DNA of 64,000 nucleotides from contig CANPDB010000006.1 in assembly GCA_947572725.1 (NCBI GenBank), forward strand, positions 1 through 64,000, read 5' to 3'. Of this stretch, positions 29,380 through 39,437 are shown piece by piece. Below the pieces are notes generated by a model, which was not told the origin of the DNA, made no database searches, and saw only the letters and a program-made list of their open reading frames with translations. The DNA comes from an uncultured Clostridium sp. Lineage in GTDB: Bacteria > Bacillota > Clostridia > TANB77 > CAG-508. How positions within the stretch are numbered: position 1 is the first letter of the stretch; each line of letters begins with the position of its first letter. Made by a program: the position numbers and the translations under genes.

Positions 29380-30057
29380 TTATTTATTTTTTGTTTCTAA
29401 TTTGTTCTTTATTTTTATTCTAATATCTTTTAAATTAGGATAAGCTTCAATTAATCTTCTATGTAGCCATGATTTTTCTCTTAATATTTGTTTTACTCTC
29501 TCTGTTATTTCTTCTGTATTATCTTTTACTAATTTATTTCCTTCAACATTTATTGTTGAAATTACATTTGATGAAATTATATTATCTATGATAAATATTA
29601 TAAATAAAACAGCAAATAATATATGCATCACAATTGGTGGTACAGATTGATATATTTCTAGTAAAAATGGATTTGTTATATACATGATGACTAATCCTAA
29701 TAGTCCAAACGGAATTAGAGTTTCTAAACAAATACGACCATTTATATTAAATTTTTTACTACTATAATCCCACCATCTAGCATGAAAGACTTTTTCCATA
29801 AAATAACTTGTAAAATATTCAAGTATTGAGCATATTACAACTGACATAATGAATAACACTAAAATATCATATGTATATTTTTTTAATAATATAGTAATTG
29901 CTAATGCTCCCCAGCCATATATTGGACAATATGGTCCTATTAAAAATCCTCTATTTATAAATTTTTTGAATTGTACTAATTTACAACCTACTTCTATACA
30001 CCATCCTAAAAATGCGTATGATATGAATAATAAAAAATATATTTCTATGCTATGCAA
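29380..30057 (-). CDS. Putative ABC-transporter type IV (CmpB/PF06541) membrane protein
   Basis: The N-terminus IEIYFLLFISYAFLGWCIEVGCKLVQFKKFINRGFLIGP carries the family signature, followed by GAL..TILL and further helices (LVLFIMSVVICSILEYFTSYFMEK). About six membrane segments, then a charged C-terminus. A TTG start at 30057 with GGAG upstream is preferred. Function is not established despite the family name. It sits upstream of murI in the same direction. Confidence 0.75.
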   Translation of the reverse strand: MHSIEIYFLLFISYAFLGWCIEVGCKLVQFKKFINRGFLIGPYCPIYGWGALAITILLKKYTYDILVLFIMSVVICSILEYFTSYFMEKVFHARWWDYSSKKFNINGRICLETLIPFGLLGLVIMYITNPFLLEIYQSVPPIVMHILFAVLFIIFIIDNIISSNVISTINVEGNKLVKDNTEEITERVKQILREKSWLHRRLIEAYPNLKDIRIKIKNKLETKNK

Positions 30058-30129
30058 TTTTATTCCTCTCCTATTTTTTCTATATATTATATATGTCTTT
30101 TTATTTAATATCAATACCTTTCAAAATAA

Positions 30130-30167
30130 TACTTTTGTTGATAGTTTATGTAAAGTGTGATATAATT
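30130..30167 (+). promoter_or_regulatory. Extended -10 promoter for the first NCYA-family gene
   Basis: TGATATAATT at 30158-30167 preceded by TTTATGTAAA; same type as at 6121, 26873 and 31577. Confidence 0.65.
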
Positions 30168-30215
30168 TATATAGTTTTTCAACAAATATGCAGAATATGG
30201 AAGGAGGTCCTAATT

Positions 30216-30758
30216 ATGACCATTTCAAAAATTGATACAATGAAGAAACATTTTGTACCTGAAAACCGGTTGTTTTGTGTGAAAGAAAAGAACACCATAC
30301 CTTTGCCAGAAGATTTAATAAAGCATATAAATTGCTATGCTTTTTCAATTGGTTGTTTATATCCTGGCGAATGTGGAATGGATTATATTCCTGGATTTAC
30401 AGCAGGTGAGATTTTCACTGGAAGTGAAGACTTAATAAAAAAGGTATGCCTTGATTTAAGTAACTTTGACAGGCGTTTTCGCAAATTAAGTTTTTTTGGT
30501 CCTAAAAATCTCGAGGATGATGAATATTTAATAAAAATATTTTATTCATCTCCTTCTGAAGTATGTCCACAGGGAGAATTTCACTTCATTCGGCAAAACC
30601 GCGAAACTGGAATTTGGTATCATATGCCAGGCCATTCCAAACAGCCCTGTGTAATTGAATTGCTTGGTTCTCAGGTTAATGCAGAACCAGATGATTTAAT
30701 TGGCGAGGATAGGCGTACTTTTTATTACCCAGTAGGGTATATTGCAATCGGTGCTTAG
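30216..30758 (+). CDS. Unknown NCYA/GEFH family protein, copy 1, probably acquired
   Basis: The 180-residue product starts at ATG 30216 with AAGGAGG upstream. It is a diverged paralog of the gene at 31630. Shared landmarks are INCYAFSIG with PGFTAGEIF, YLIKIFYSS, and GEFHFIRQNRETGIWYHMPGH. A conserved Asn-Cys and a later His-containing strand suggest a papain-like fold with a Cys-His pair; this is inference from order and spacing only. CGG codes arginine twice. Own promoter and terminator on the opposite strand to its neighbours. Confidence 0.6.
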   Translation: MTISKIDTMKKHFVPENRLFCVKEKNTIPLPEDLIKHINCYAFSIGCLYPGECGMDYIPGFTAGEIFTGSEDLIKKVCLDLSNFDRRFRKLSFFGPKNLEDDEYLIKIFYSSPSEVCPQGEFHFIRQNRETGIWYHMPGHSKQPCVIELLGSQVNAEPDDLIGEDRRTFYYPVGYIAIGA

Positions 30759-30787
30759 GTAATTGTTTTCTAGCTTAGTTACAAATT

Positions 30788-30838
30788 TGCAAACAGCTTA
30801 ACAGCTCAAGGTGCTATGCATCTTGGGCTGTTTCTATT
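30788..30838 (+). terminator. Terminator of NCYA-family copy 1
   Basis: AACAGCTCAAG...CTTGGGCTGTT hairpin followed by TCTATTTT. Confidence 0.75.
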
Positions 30839-30848
30839 TTAGTATTCA

Positions 30849-31469
30849 TTATCTAATAAAATTCGTAGAAATAATATCTTCATTTTTAGGCAAATCAACA
30901 CCATTATTCTTTCCTGCTTCAATGCACTTCAATAACCAAGCCATATTATTTCCCAGAGTTCTCATCGTCTGCATTCCCTCTTCATCTTTTACAACTTCTT
31001 CTGGTTTATTTCCATGTACCATATTCCAATATTGTGATGAAACAACAGGCATATTGCTAATTTGAAAATATTTATTTACTTCATCTAAAGTTGCAGTCGC
31101 TCCGCCTCTTCTACAGCTTGCAACTGCTGCTGCCACTTTATTAGAAAATAGTTTTTTCCTACCATAAAATGCTCTATCCATAAAAGATGAAAGCATTCCT
31201 GAACTTGCTGCAAAATGTACTGGTGTTCCAAATACAAAACCATCTGTGGTAGAAACTTTTGCTAAAAATTCATTTACTTTGTCGTCTACAAAACATTGAC
31301 CATTTTTTAAGCAACTTCCACAACCAATACATCCAGCCATTGGCTTTGCTCCTAACCAAAATATTTCTGTTTCAATTCCATTTTTATTTAAGGATTCTTC
31401 TACCTCTTTTAATGCTGTATATGTACATCCATTTTGTTTTGGACTTCCATTTACTAATATAACTTTCAT
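30849..31469 (-). CDS. Flavodoxin-like NAD(P)H-dependent FMN reductase / iron-sulfur flavoprotein family
   Basis: The 206-residue product begins KVILVNGSPKQNGCTYTALKEVEE, an FMN phosphate loop. It then has GCIGCGSCLKNGQC, a cysteine cluster of the iron-sulfur flavoprotein type, and GFVFGTPVHFAASSGMLSSFMDR and SCRRGGATATLDEVNKYF. It is probably a redox enzyme. Start ATG 31469 has AGGAG 8 nt upstream. Monocistronic between two plus-strand imports. Confidence 0.85.
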   Translation of the reverse strand: MKVILVNGSPKQNGCTYTALKEVEESLNKNGIETEIFWLGAKPMAGCIGCGSCLKNGQCFVDDKVNEFLAKVSTTDGFVFGTPVHFAASSGMLSSFMDRAFYGRKKLFSNKVAAAVASCRRGGATATLDEVNKYFQISNMPVVSSQYWNMVHGNKPEEVVKDEEGMQTMRTLGNNMAWLLKCIEAGKNNGVDLPKNEDIISTNFIR

Positions 31470-31554
31470 ATTCTTCACTCCTATCATCATTTTCTTTATT
31501 ATTATATTACTTTTTTTACTAATTGCCAATAATACTGTTCAATTATGATAAATT

Positions 31555-31586
31555 TTTGATTTTTTATGTAAATTATGCTATAATTA
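31555..31586 (+). promoter_or_regulatory. Extended -10 promoter for the second NCYA-family gene
   Basis: TGCTATAATT at 31577-31586 with TTTTTTATGTAAA upstream. Confidence 0.65.
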
Positions 31587-31629
31587 ATATAACTGATGTG
31601 CAGCAAAAGAATGAAAGGATATCATAATT

Positions 31630-32160
31630 ATGATTATTAGTAACATTACGGAAGTTAGAGACAGCAGAATCTCAGAGGAAAACTTATTTTCAGTAGCAAA
31701 TCGGAATGTAATTTCATTACCAGATGATGTAGTTGAAACTCTTAACTGCTATGCGTGGGCCTTGGGTCTCACATATCCAACAGATGAAACAGTAACATAT
31801 TCTCCAGGTTTTACCAGTGGATATATGTTTGATTCCTGGCAATCATTCGTCGAGAATATCGTTCTGGATTGTGTGAATTTAGATATCGATTTTCGTATAT
31901 CATTTGAAAAACCCAAAGAACTTGCTGAAGGTGAATACTTAGTAAAAGTTCTTTACAGTGAGCCATCAGCAGATTTTCCAACAGGCGAGTTTCACTTGAT
32001 TCGTCAAAATCCTGATACAGGTATTTGGTATGATAAACCTGGATTTCCAAATCAAGTTCGTGTAATATCAAACCTATCAGATGACGAATTATTTGCCATT
32101 AAGCTAAAGCCTGGCATCAATGTTAAATATATGCCAATTTGCTATTTTGTATTAAGATAA
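31630..32160 (+). CDS. Unknown NCYA/GEFH family protein, copy 2, probably acquired
   Basis: The 176-residue product parallels copy 1: LNCYAWALGLTYP with PGFTSGYMF, EYLVKVLYSEPS, and GEFHLIRQNPDTGIWYDKPGFPNQ. Only about a third of positions match, so the duplication is old or the copies arrived separately. Ribosome site GAAAGGAT. One CGG arginine (AAT CGG AAT). Own promoter and terminator. No named family recognised; a Cys-His papain-like enzyme is one possibility. Confidence 0.6.
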   Translation: MIISNITEVRDSRISEENLFSVANRNVISLPDDVVETLNCYAWALGLTYPTDETVTYSPGFTSGYMFDSWQSFVENIVLDCVNLDIDFRISFEKPKELAEGEYLVKVLYSEPSADFPTGEFHLIRQNPDTGIWYDKPGFPNQVRVISNLSDDELFAIKLKPGINVKYMPICYFVLR

Positions 32161-32173
32161 GTTATTCCTGAGA

Positions 32174-32219
32174 GACAAAAAAGCTATGGGTGCAGTTGAA
32201 GTGCACCCGGCTTTTTCTT
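32174..32219 (+). terminator. Terminator of NCYA-family copy 2
   Basis: AAAAAGC...GGGTGCAGTTGAAGTGCACCC...GCTTTTTC forms a stem ending in a T-rich tract. Confidence 0.8.
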
Positions 32220-33673
32220 TATATATTCTTAATATTCTTCTTATTAAACAGTACAAATGTAGGAATAATCATTACAATAAAATACAAAGCACACATTATA
32301 ACTGAAAAGCCTAAAGTCATTCCCTCCATTGAAGGTAATCCACCAAATAAATACTCACTTAAATCCCAGTTCATTGTCACAAAGAACTTCATAAATGACA
32401 CTCTATATTGTATTACTAACATATTAATCATATCTGCTGACATATATCCTAAAAGTGAAATTATAATTGCTAATGCACTATTTGTAAATATTGTGCTAAA
32501 TGCAAATGCAAGTGTACCAAGTAAAATTAGCATTGGAAGTCGTGCTAAAACTTGTATTCCTAAGTATGCAAATATATTAATTTGTTCTAATGTTTGTGTG
32601 TTAAAATTATATTCTAATATTGGCACTGACAAGCTATCATATCCAAATATAATTCCACCTACAATTAATTCCATAGCAATTACCGATACAATAGAAAACA
32701 CAATCATAATTAGCATTGTAATAAACTTTGAAAGTAATATTTTGTTTCTACTATATGGTTTTATTAATAATAATTTAATTGTTCCTTTGTTAAATTCTTC
32801 ACTAACGATTGTTCCTGCAATCATTATAATCATAACAATTATAAATAATCCATATTCACTGAAGAAATCTTTTAAAATTCCTCTTACATCGTTCCCCTTT
32901 TCTATATCTTGGTTATTTTCTATTATATATTTGCTAATTTCTTTTTTTTCTACATCTTGATTATATTCAGTTTTTTCTGAATATTCCAACTGATCAACAT
33001 TAGTAATTGAATTTACTGATTTTGAAGCACTTTGATATGTTTGTAATGCTCTATTTCTATAATCATTTCCATATTTTATATCTTTATCAATTCTGTATTT
33101 TGAAACTTCTTCATCAATTTTTGCACTTTCTATTGATGATTTTATTTGTTCTAATTCTTGTTTGTCTTCTGTTTCTTTTTTCTTATCTTCTAATCCTTTT
33201 AATGTTTTTTGTGTTTCTTCTAACTCTGTATTTGCAAAATACCTCCAATCATCTTTGTTTAGCCTTTCTAGCATTTCATTTATCTTATTTTCTGTTTCTT
33301 TTGCTTTATTTTCATCTTTGTTTTCTCCATATAAATATGTATTTTTCTCACTTAAATATGTAAATAGTGTAGTAGATACTATGTCTCTTTGCCATGCACC
33401 TTTTTCATATTTGCTCATTATGTCATAAGCATCTACTTCTGTTTTTAATTCAATATACATTTTTACATCACTTGTTTTATTTGGATCTAATTTTGCTAAC
33501 TCTTCTTTTGTATACTTTATATAATTTTCACTATATGCATAGTTATTACTTGTAAAAAAGAATTTATAAATGCAATTTGTTAATGCAACAAATGCTAAAA
33601 CTACTAGTAAAGTAATGTATATACTTTTTTTCTTAAATATTTTTGTTAATTCGTTTTTTATTAATTTATTCAA
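32219..33673 (-). CDS. ABC-2 type transporter permease with a large coiled-coil extracellular loop
   Basis: The 484-residue product has one N-terminal membrane segment (IYITLLVVLAFVALTNCIY), about 200 residues of charged heptad-like sequence (ELEETQKTLKGLEDKKKETEDK), and five C-terminal segments (LFIIVMIIMIAGTIVSEEFNKGTIKLLLIKPYSR and onward). This is typical of Bcr/lantibiotic-type ABC-2 permeases. The start overlaps the ATPase gene by 8 nt. Export substrate unknown, possibly peptide or lipid. Confidence 0.85.
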   Translation of the reverse strand: MNKLIKNELTKIFKKKSIYITLLVVLAFVALTNCIYKFFFTSNNYAYSENYIKYTKEELAKLDPNKTSDVKMYIELKTEVDAYDIMSKYEKGAWQRDIVSTTLFTYLSEKNTYLYGENKDENKAKETENKINEMLERLNKDDWRYFANTELEETQKTLKGLEDKKKETEDKQELEQIKSSIESAKIDEEVSKYRIDKDIKYGNDYRNRALQTYQSASKSVNSITNVDQLEYSEKTEYNQDVEKKEISKYIIENNQDIEKGNDVRGILKDFFSEYGLFIIVMIIMIAGTIVSEEFNKGTIKLLLIKPYSRNKILLSKFITMLIMIVFSIVSVIAMELIVGGIIFGYDSLSVPILEYNFNTQTLEQINIFAYLGIQVLARLPMLILLGTLAFAFSTIFTNSALAIIISLLGYMSADMINMLVIQYRVSFMKFFVTMNWDLSEYLFGGLPSMEGMTLGFSVIMCALYFIVMIIPTFVLFNKKNIKNI

Positions 33674-34574
33674 TGATATTACCTCCTGTTCTTTCGAAAA
33701 ATGCTTGTTCTAATGATTTTTCTTCTGGTTTTATACTATAAATTTTGATTTTATTTTCTACTAGTTTTTCAACTAATTCTGGTATTTCTTCTTTTTTAGT
33801 ATCTATTTTAAATTGTTTTTCATCTATTATTGTTGATCTTTTAATTATAGTTTTTATTGATTTTGTGTCTTCTACTTCAAAAATGATAAAGTTTGCATTT
33901 GATTTCTTTTTTATTTTGGTAATATCACTTGTTTCAATAATTTCTCCATTTTTTATAATACATACTTTATTACATAGGTTATCTAATTCTGCAAGGTTAT
34001 GACTTGATATTAATATTGCCATTTTTTCTTTATGTGCTAAATCAGTTAAAAGTTCTCTCATTTCTTTCATACCCTCTGGGTCTAATCCGTTTGTTGGCTC
34101 GTCTAATATTAGTAAATTAGGTTTGTGTAAAATTGCTTGGGCAATTCCTAGCCTTTGTCTCATTCCTAATGAATATTTTGATACTTTGTCTTTTATTCTG
34201 TTTTCTAGTTTTACTAATTTTACTACCTCTTGAATTCTATTTTCATCAATTCCTTTGTATAAGTTTGCAATTAGTTTTAAATTTTCATATCCTGACAAAT
34301 ACATATATAAGTCTGGATTTTCTACAATTGCTCCTACTTTCTCAATTGCTTTCGTAAAATTCTTTTGTATGTCAAATCCATTAATTGTAACCTTTCCACT
34401 TGTTATGCTTTGTAGTCCTAACATTAACTTTATTGTTGTTGTCTTTCCTGCTCCATTTGGTCCAATAAACCCTAATATGTCTCCTTCATTAATTTCAAAT
34501 GAGACATTTTTTAGTATTTGTTTTTTGCTAAATCTTTTACATAGATTTTCGCATTTTAAAATTGTGTTTTCCAT
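33666..34574 (-). CDS. ABC transporter ATP-binding protein (BcrA type)
   Basis: The 302-residue ATPase has Walker A GFIGPNGAGKTTTIK, signature YSLGMRQRLGIAQAIL, Walker B LLILDEPTNGLDPEG and the H-loop SSHNL, plus the C-terminal extension of BcrA-type exporters. It pairs with the downstream overlapping permease gene. Its Walker A glycine codons are unshifted, unlike the paralog at 52749-53688. Confidence 0.93.
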   Translation of the reverse strand: MENTILKCENLCKRFSKKQILKNVSFEINEGDILGFIGPNGAGKTTTIKLMLGLQSITSGKVTINGFDIQKNFTKAIEKVGAIVENPDLYMYLSGYENLKLIANLYKGIDENRIQEVVKLVKLENRIKDKVSKYSLGMRQRLGIAQAILHKPNLLILDEPTNGLDPEGMKEMRELLTDLAHKEKMAILISSHNLAELDNLCNKVCIIKNGEIIETSDITKIKKKSNANFIIFEVEDTKSIKTIIKRSTIIDEKQFKIDTKKEEIPELVEKLVENKIKIYSIKPEEKSLEQAFFERTGGNIIE

Positions 34575-34745
34575 CCTCCTCTTCTTCCTTTCCTTGTATA
34601 AAAAATAAATTAGTATGAAAAATAATTTTTATTTTCCATACTTTTCTTTTTTGCTATTTTATCACATAGCATTATAAATGTATATTGATTTTTTCTTAAT
34701 TTTAAGTAAATAATTTATTAATAATTAAATTTTGAATCTTATTGT

Positions 34746-35096
34746 CTATTTTATATTCATCTTTTCTTGTACCTTACTTGGCAATTCATTTTCTTGAACT
34801 TCCTTCCAAGAGTGAACTCCAAATGTTCTTACTTCTAGCATTACATACGCTGATTCTCTTAACTCTCTACTTGTCTTAAATTTTATCTCTTTTTTCTTTC
34901 CGTTTTCATCATAAGAATCTAATGTATATTCATATTTCATATCATCTGTGCTAGATATTGACTGTATTTTACTATTATCAATTTTTGTATAATATACAAT
35001 CTCATAATTTTCTAAAAAGTAGAATGTAAACACACATATTGCTATTGCTATAATAGCAGTTATTATTATTGGCATTTTCTCTTTTATACTATCCAT
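34746..35096 (-). CDS. YxeA family protein
   Basis: The 116-residue product has one N-terminal membrane segment (IIITAIIAIAICVFTFYF) and the YxeA/DUF1093 pattern YEYTLDSYDENGKKKEIKFKTSRELRESAYVMLEVRTFGVHSWKEV. In Bacillus yxeA follows the BceAB-like yxdLM pair, and the same order (ATPase, permease, YxeA) occurs here. The start is placed at the ATG 8 nt after AGGAG. Exact role unknown. Confidence 0.8.
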   Translation of the reverse strand: MDSIKEKMPIIITAIIAIAICVFTFYFLENYEIVYYTKIDNSKIQSISSTDDMKYEYTLDSYDENGKKKEIKFKTSRELRESAYVMLEVRTFGVHSWKEVQENELPSKVQEKMNIK

Positions 35097-35155
35097 TATC
35101 ATTTCTCCTATCTTATGATATTACAATTCATAGATTTTAATTTTATATATAAAAT

Positions 35156-37244
35156 TTATTCTTCTTTAATAATATTTTTACTACCAAAATATGTAGCTAA
35201 GAAATATAATCCATATATAACTCCTATAATTACTACTGTTGCTATTGCTGATGGCACCAAATCCGCCTCACTTGCTAATCCTGACATCAATTTTATTGCA
35301 AACTGTATTCCAAATATAGAATGTATAATTGCTAATACAAGAGGCACACCAAAGAAAATTCCTATCTGTCTAAATAATGATCTATTTATCATTTTCTCGT
35401 CACAACCTATTTTTCTTAAAATAGTATATCTTTGTTTATTATCTGCACTATCCGTTAATTGTTTCAATGCTAAAATGGCTGAACTGGCAATTAAGAATAT
35501 AATTCCTAAATATATTGCTATAAATGTTATTATTGTTGCCAACCCAATACTTGCTTCCATAATACTTATTTTAGTAAGTCCATCTATTTCTAATCCATTA
35601 TCAGATAAATTTTGTATAAAGCCTGAATCTCCACTTGAAAATATTTCTTCTATTTTCTCTTTTTCTTCATCTGAATTTGTATTATAATTTGCAGCTAAAA
35701 AAGCCATTTCTTTCATATCATTTGTTAAAGGGCAATTATCTGGCACTAATATAATTCCTGTATTTGTATGACTTGTTGACATTAGTATAAATCCGCTTTT
35801 ACATTCATTATATTTTGATTTATATTGTTTTCCTGCAATTGTTATAGGATTGTTTCCTTCTGATAATACTTCATTTCTTATTTCTTCCATACTTGTAAAA
35901 TCACAAAGCATAATGTATTCATTATCATTTAATTTGTATTCATCTATTCCATATAATTTTGCTATTTTATTATAATCAGATATTTTTACAATTTGTTCTG
36001 CTGTATCATATGCAAGATTAGGAAATTTTGCTTTTAGCTGTTCTAGTTTAATTCCAAAAAAGTCACTCCAAGTTAATTCATTATTTGCATAGATTGGTAT
36101 TTCTATAGTATCTTTTAATACATTCATATCAAGACCATTGTTTTTTAGTGTTTGTACCATTGGTATTTTTGAGTCTTCTCTTTGTTCTTTTGTAGTTTTA
36201 ATTTCTTTTCCATATTTTTTATAACTTTCTGGTAAGTTTGCTGTTTTATATAAATTTAAGTCTACTGGTGTCATTTCGATTAATTCTCTTTGCATTGTAT
36301 TTCGTAATGCTAAACTTGATGAAAGTATTGATATTGTCATAAATAACATTAAACAAATAACACTCATACTTGCTACCATTGTATTTATTTTATTATTAAT
36401 TTGCCTTAATACGAACATATTTGTATCTTTTAAATATGTATTCTTCATTTTTTGAACTACTTGTAATATAAATCCAGAAAGTGACCAAAATACTAACACT
36501 GTTCCAACTATTCCCATTAAAATAGGTATCAAAATTTTATCTGCTGTATTTAAACTGCTTGCGTCTGCTGTTACTTTCCAATAAGCATATCCGAAGTAGT
36601 AGTGCTGCACATATAAAGACTAATATGCAAATAAATGGATTTTTTATTTTTACTTTTTCGTTTTTCTTGCTAGCATTTAATAAATTAATTAATTTGTATC
36701 TTGAAACTGTAAATGTATTAAAGAACATTACTAACACGTACATTACTGCAAAGTATATACATGTTTTGATGCATGCATCTTTTGAAAATACAAATTGAAA
36801 TTCACTCATGTCTGCCTCAAACATTTTTGCAACTAATATTGACATAAATTGTGATGCAAATATACCAACTACTATGCCTATTACAAGTGAAATTATTCCA
36901 ACAAATATTGTTTCTGCTAATATTATTTTTGATATTTGCCTTTTTCCCATTCCAAGTGTCATATATATTCCAAATTCTTTTTTTCTTCTGTTAATTAGGA
37001 AATTGTTAGCATATACAATAAGTAATCCCAGTACAACTGCTACAAATACTGATATATATCCAAGCATTACTATCATCAATTTTATGATTTCTCTTTGTGA
37101 TTGTGATACTTGTATCATTGCTTGTTGACTGTCTATTGAGTTAAACATATAAAAAATTGCTACACCTAATACTAATGTTAGAAAATATATTGCATAGTCT
37201 TTTATGCTTTTCTTCATATTTTCAAATGATAATTTAAATAACAT
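35156..37244 (-). CDS. BceB/YxdM-type ABC permease (FtsX family), two frames joined by a +1 shift
   Basis: Permease of an antimicrobial-peptide detoxification exporter. The first frame (217 residues) has the first four membrane segments (YAIYFLTLVLGVAIFYMF, VLGLLIVYANNFLINRRKKEFGIYMTLGMGKRQI). The second holds the remaining segments, the large extracellular domain, and the C-terminal FtsX module (IYLGIIFLIASSAILALKQLTDS, RQIGIFFGVPLVLAIIHSIFG). The break is CTT CGG ATA at 36593, removed to give ALLLGYAYW. The joined protein is about 695 residues, in family range. It overlaps the ATPase gene by 11 nt. Confidence 0.88.
36590..36593 (-). other. CGGA +1 recoding site in the BceB-type permease
   Basis: Zero frame CTT CGG A, resuming at GGA inside a membrane segment. 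The glycine is less conserved here than at other sites, but only this shift joins the two halves. Confidence 0.85.
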
Positions 37245-38001
37245 CGTTCAAATCACCTCCAAGAAGTGTTTGCACCTCTATTATCTTTTCAAAAAATTGT
37301 TTTCTTGTGTCATTTCCTTTTATAAGTTCATTAAATATTTTTCCATCTTTTATAAATAAAATTCTGCTTGCATATGATGCTGTGAATGCATCGTGTGTAA
37401 CCATTAATATTGTTGCATTCATTTTTTGATTTAAAAGTTCAAAGTTTTCTAGTAATTGTCGTGCTGACTTTGAGTCTAGTGCTCCTGTTGGCTCATCTGC
37501 TAATACTAATTTTGGATTTGTTATTATTGCTCTTGCTGATGCAATTCTTTGTTTTTGACCTCCTGATACTTGATATGGATATTTTTTTAGGATTTCTTTT
37601 ATTCCTAATTTTTCTGCTATTTCGTTTACTCTTTTGTCTATTTCTTTTGCGTTTACTTTTTGGATTGTTAGAGCAAGTGCAATGTTTTCATATGCTGTTA
37701 GTGTGTCTAATAAGTTGAAGTCTTGAAATATGAATCCTAGTTCTTCTCTTCTGAATTTGTTTAGTTTGTTTCCTCGTAGTCTTGTGATGTCTTCTCCGTT
37801 GATTATTATGTGCCCTGCTGTTACTCTGTCTATTGTTGATATGCAGTTTAATAGTGTTGTTTTTCCGCTTCCTGATGCTCCCATTATTCCTACAAATTCT
37901 CCTTTGTCTACTTCAAAGCTGATGTTGTCTATTGCTTTGCTTAGGTTTGTTTTTGTTCCATAGTATTTGTCTATGTTTTTTACTTTTAAGATTTCTTCCA
38001 T
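37234..38001 (-). CDS. BceA/YxdL-type ABC transporter ATP-binding protein
   Basis: The 255-residue MacB/LolD-type ATPase has Walker A GIMGASGSGKTTLLN, Q-loop FIFQDFNLLDTLTAYENIALAL, signature VSGGQKQRIASARAI and Walker B LVLADEPTGALDS. First gene of the exporter-YxeA operon, overlapping the permease. The matching BceRS-like sensor and regulator lie about 4.4 kb upstream. Confidence 0.93.
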   Translation of the reverse strand: MEEILKVKNIDKYYGTKTNLSKAIDNISFEVDKGEFVGIMGASGSGKTTLLNCISTIDRVTAGHIIINGEDITRLRGNKLNKFRREELGFIFQDFNLLDTLTAYENIALALTIQKVNAKEIDKRVNEIAEKLGIKEILKKYPYQVSGGQKQRIASARAIITNPKLVLADEPTGALDSKSARQLLENFELLNQKMNATILMVTHDAFTASYASRILFIKDGKIFNELIKGNDTRKQFFEKIIEVQTLLGGDLNDVI

Positions 38002-38185
38002 AGTTTTACCTCTTTCTTTAATTTCGCTTCGTACAGCTAACTTAATATTAAAACATTTTTGAATCTGTTGCCATAGTTTTTCCTTACATTTTTCTTACAT
38101 TTTTGTAAGTTTTCTTTTTTCTGTAATTTTAAAAGAACTAATTGTATACTATTTCTAGCATATAATTAGTTCTTTGATTTTTTTA

Positions 38186-38485
38186 TTAACATTCTATGTC
38201 AAATACTAGTACATCTTCTTGGTATTCTTTCATTATTTCTTGTGCTTTTTTGTGTTCTTCTAATTCATTGTATTTTTTTATGACTTCGATATTTTCAAAA
38301 GTCATAAATAGTCCATAATTGAACCCGTGATCTAAATGTTTTTTTAAACTACAGTTGTCTCCAAATTGTATCTCTATTATTCCTTCTAATGTTTCTTTAC
38401 AGTTATTAAATTTTTCTGTGATATTATTTATTGTGTCTTGAGATATTGTATCTTTAAATTTATATAATACTATATGTTTTATCAA
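38186..38485 (-). CDS. Dabb (stress-responsive alpha/beta barrel) family protein
   Basis: The 99-residue product begins IKHIVLYKFKDTI and contains LDHGFNYGLFMTFENIEVIKKY...HKKAQE, the Dabb ferredoxin-like dimer pattern. The functions of such proteins vary. Followed by a terminator-like AT hairpin; monocistronic. Confidence 0.88.
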   Translation of the reverse strand: MIKHIVLYKFKDTISQDTINNITEKFNNCKETLEGIIEIQFGDNCSLKKHLDHGFNYGLFMTFENIEVIKKYNELEEHKKAQEIMKEYQEDVLVFDIEC

Positions 38486-38641
38486 TTTTCGTTCCTCCCT
38501 GTTTTTTTTATTATTTTATCATATAAATTTTATATATGCTTCTGTATTATCCATATTAATTATTGGAATAACAGAAATTCCTCTTTGAAAATTTATATTT
38601 TTAAACTACCAACCTTTAAAATAATTCTTTTGTTTTTATTT

Positions 38642-38992
38642 TTAGTCTTCTACTGTTTTTGAATCTATAATCTTTTGTATATCTTGTTTTAATTGTATAA
38701 TATCATGATTTAACACATACCATATACTTTTTAAACTAATCCCTTCATAATCATGCACAATTCTATTTCTCAATCCTTTTATCATATTCCATTCAATGAA
38801 AGAATATTTTTGCATTGTTTCTTTTTCAATATTTTTTACTAACTCTCCAATTTGACTGATAGAAAAAACAGTCGCATCTATTGTTTTTTCATCATTGCAA
38901 AATTCTTCAAATGTATATCCTTTTGTATATTTCATAGCTTTATCAATATATTCTATCATTTTCTTAAATGCCATATTTTCTTTACTTTTCAT
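38642..38992 (-). CDS. hepT: HepT-like HEPN-domain toxin
   Basis: The 116-residue helical protein has the HEPN RNase motif Rx4HxY as R75 NRIV H80 D Y82 (GLRNRIVHDYEG). It overlaps the MntA gene by 11 nt. HepT/MntA modules are type VII systems in which MntA adenylylates HepT to block its RNase activity. It may act in phage defence or plasmid stability. Confidence 0.88.
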   Translation of the reverse strand: MKSKENMAFKKMIEYIDKAMKYTKGYTFEEFCNDEKTIDATVFSISQIGELVKNIEKETMQKYSFIEWNMIKGLRNRIVHDYEGISLKSIWYVLNHDIIQLKQDIQKIIDSKTVED

Positions 38993-39290
38993 AGACTACC
39001 ACTCCTGTTCTTTTTATTTCTTCGTCTATTTTAGAATTTTCTATAATTTCTGTTTTCTCAAAAGCATCTACTTGTTTATTAAAGGCTTCTTCTATTTTTG
39101 TAATCAAACTGAATAATTTAAATCCCATTAATGTTTCTTTGGTATCTATTACAAAGTCCAAATCACTATTTTTATTAGCTGCATTTTTTGCATAAGATCC
39201 AAATAAAGTTACTTTATATACAGGCATATTACTTAATATATTATTTAATATTGTTTTAATTTCTTCTATCGAATATATTTTTTCGCTCAT
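38982..39290 (-). CDS. mntA: MntA-like minimal nucleotidyltransferase antitoxin
   Basis: The 102-residue protein has the minimal nucleotidyltransferase motif GSx10DxD at residues 31-45 (GSYAKNAANKNSDLDF). It is the upstream gene of the HepT pair, the usual order. It should transfer AMP to the HepT RNase site. Confidence 0.88.
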   Translation of the reverse strand: MSEKIYSIEEIKTILNNILSNMPVYKVTLFGSYAKNAANKNSDLDFVIDTKETLMGFKLFSLITKIEEAFNKQVDAFEKTEIIENSKIDEEIKRTGVVVYEK

Positions 39291-39437
39291 ATCTATGTAA
39301 TCCTCCTTTTATCTTCGTTTTTAGTATAACATAAATCATAAAAAAATGCTACAATCATTTTATATTTTAATATACCAAGATTTTTTATATAATTTACTTT
39401 TTGTCTTTTGACTATATTTCAAATTCCTACTTTATAA

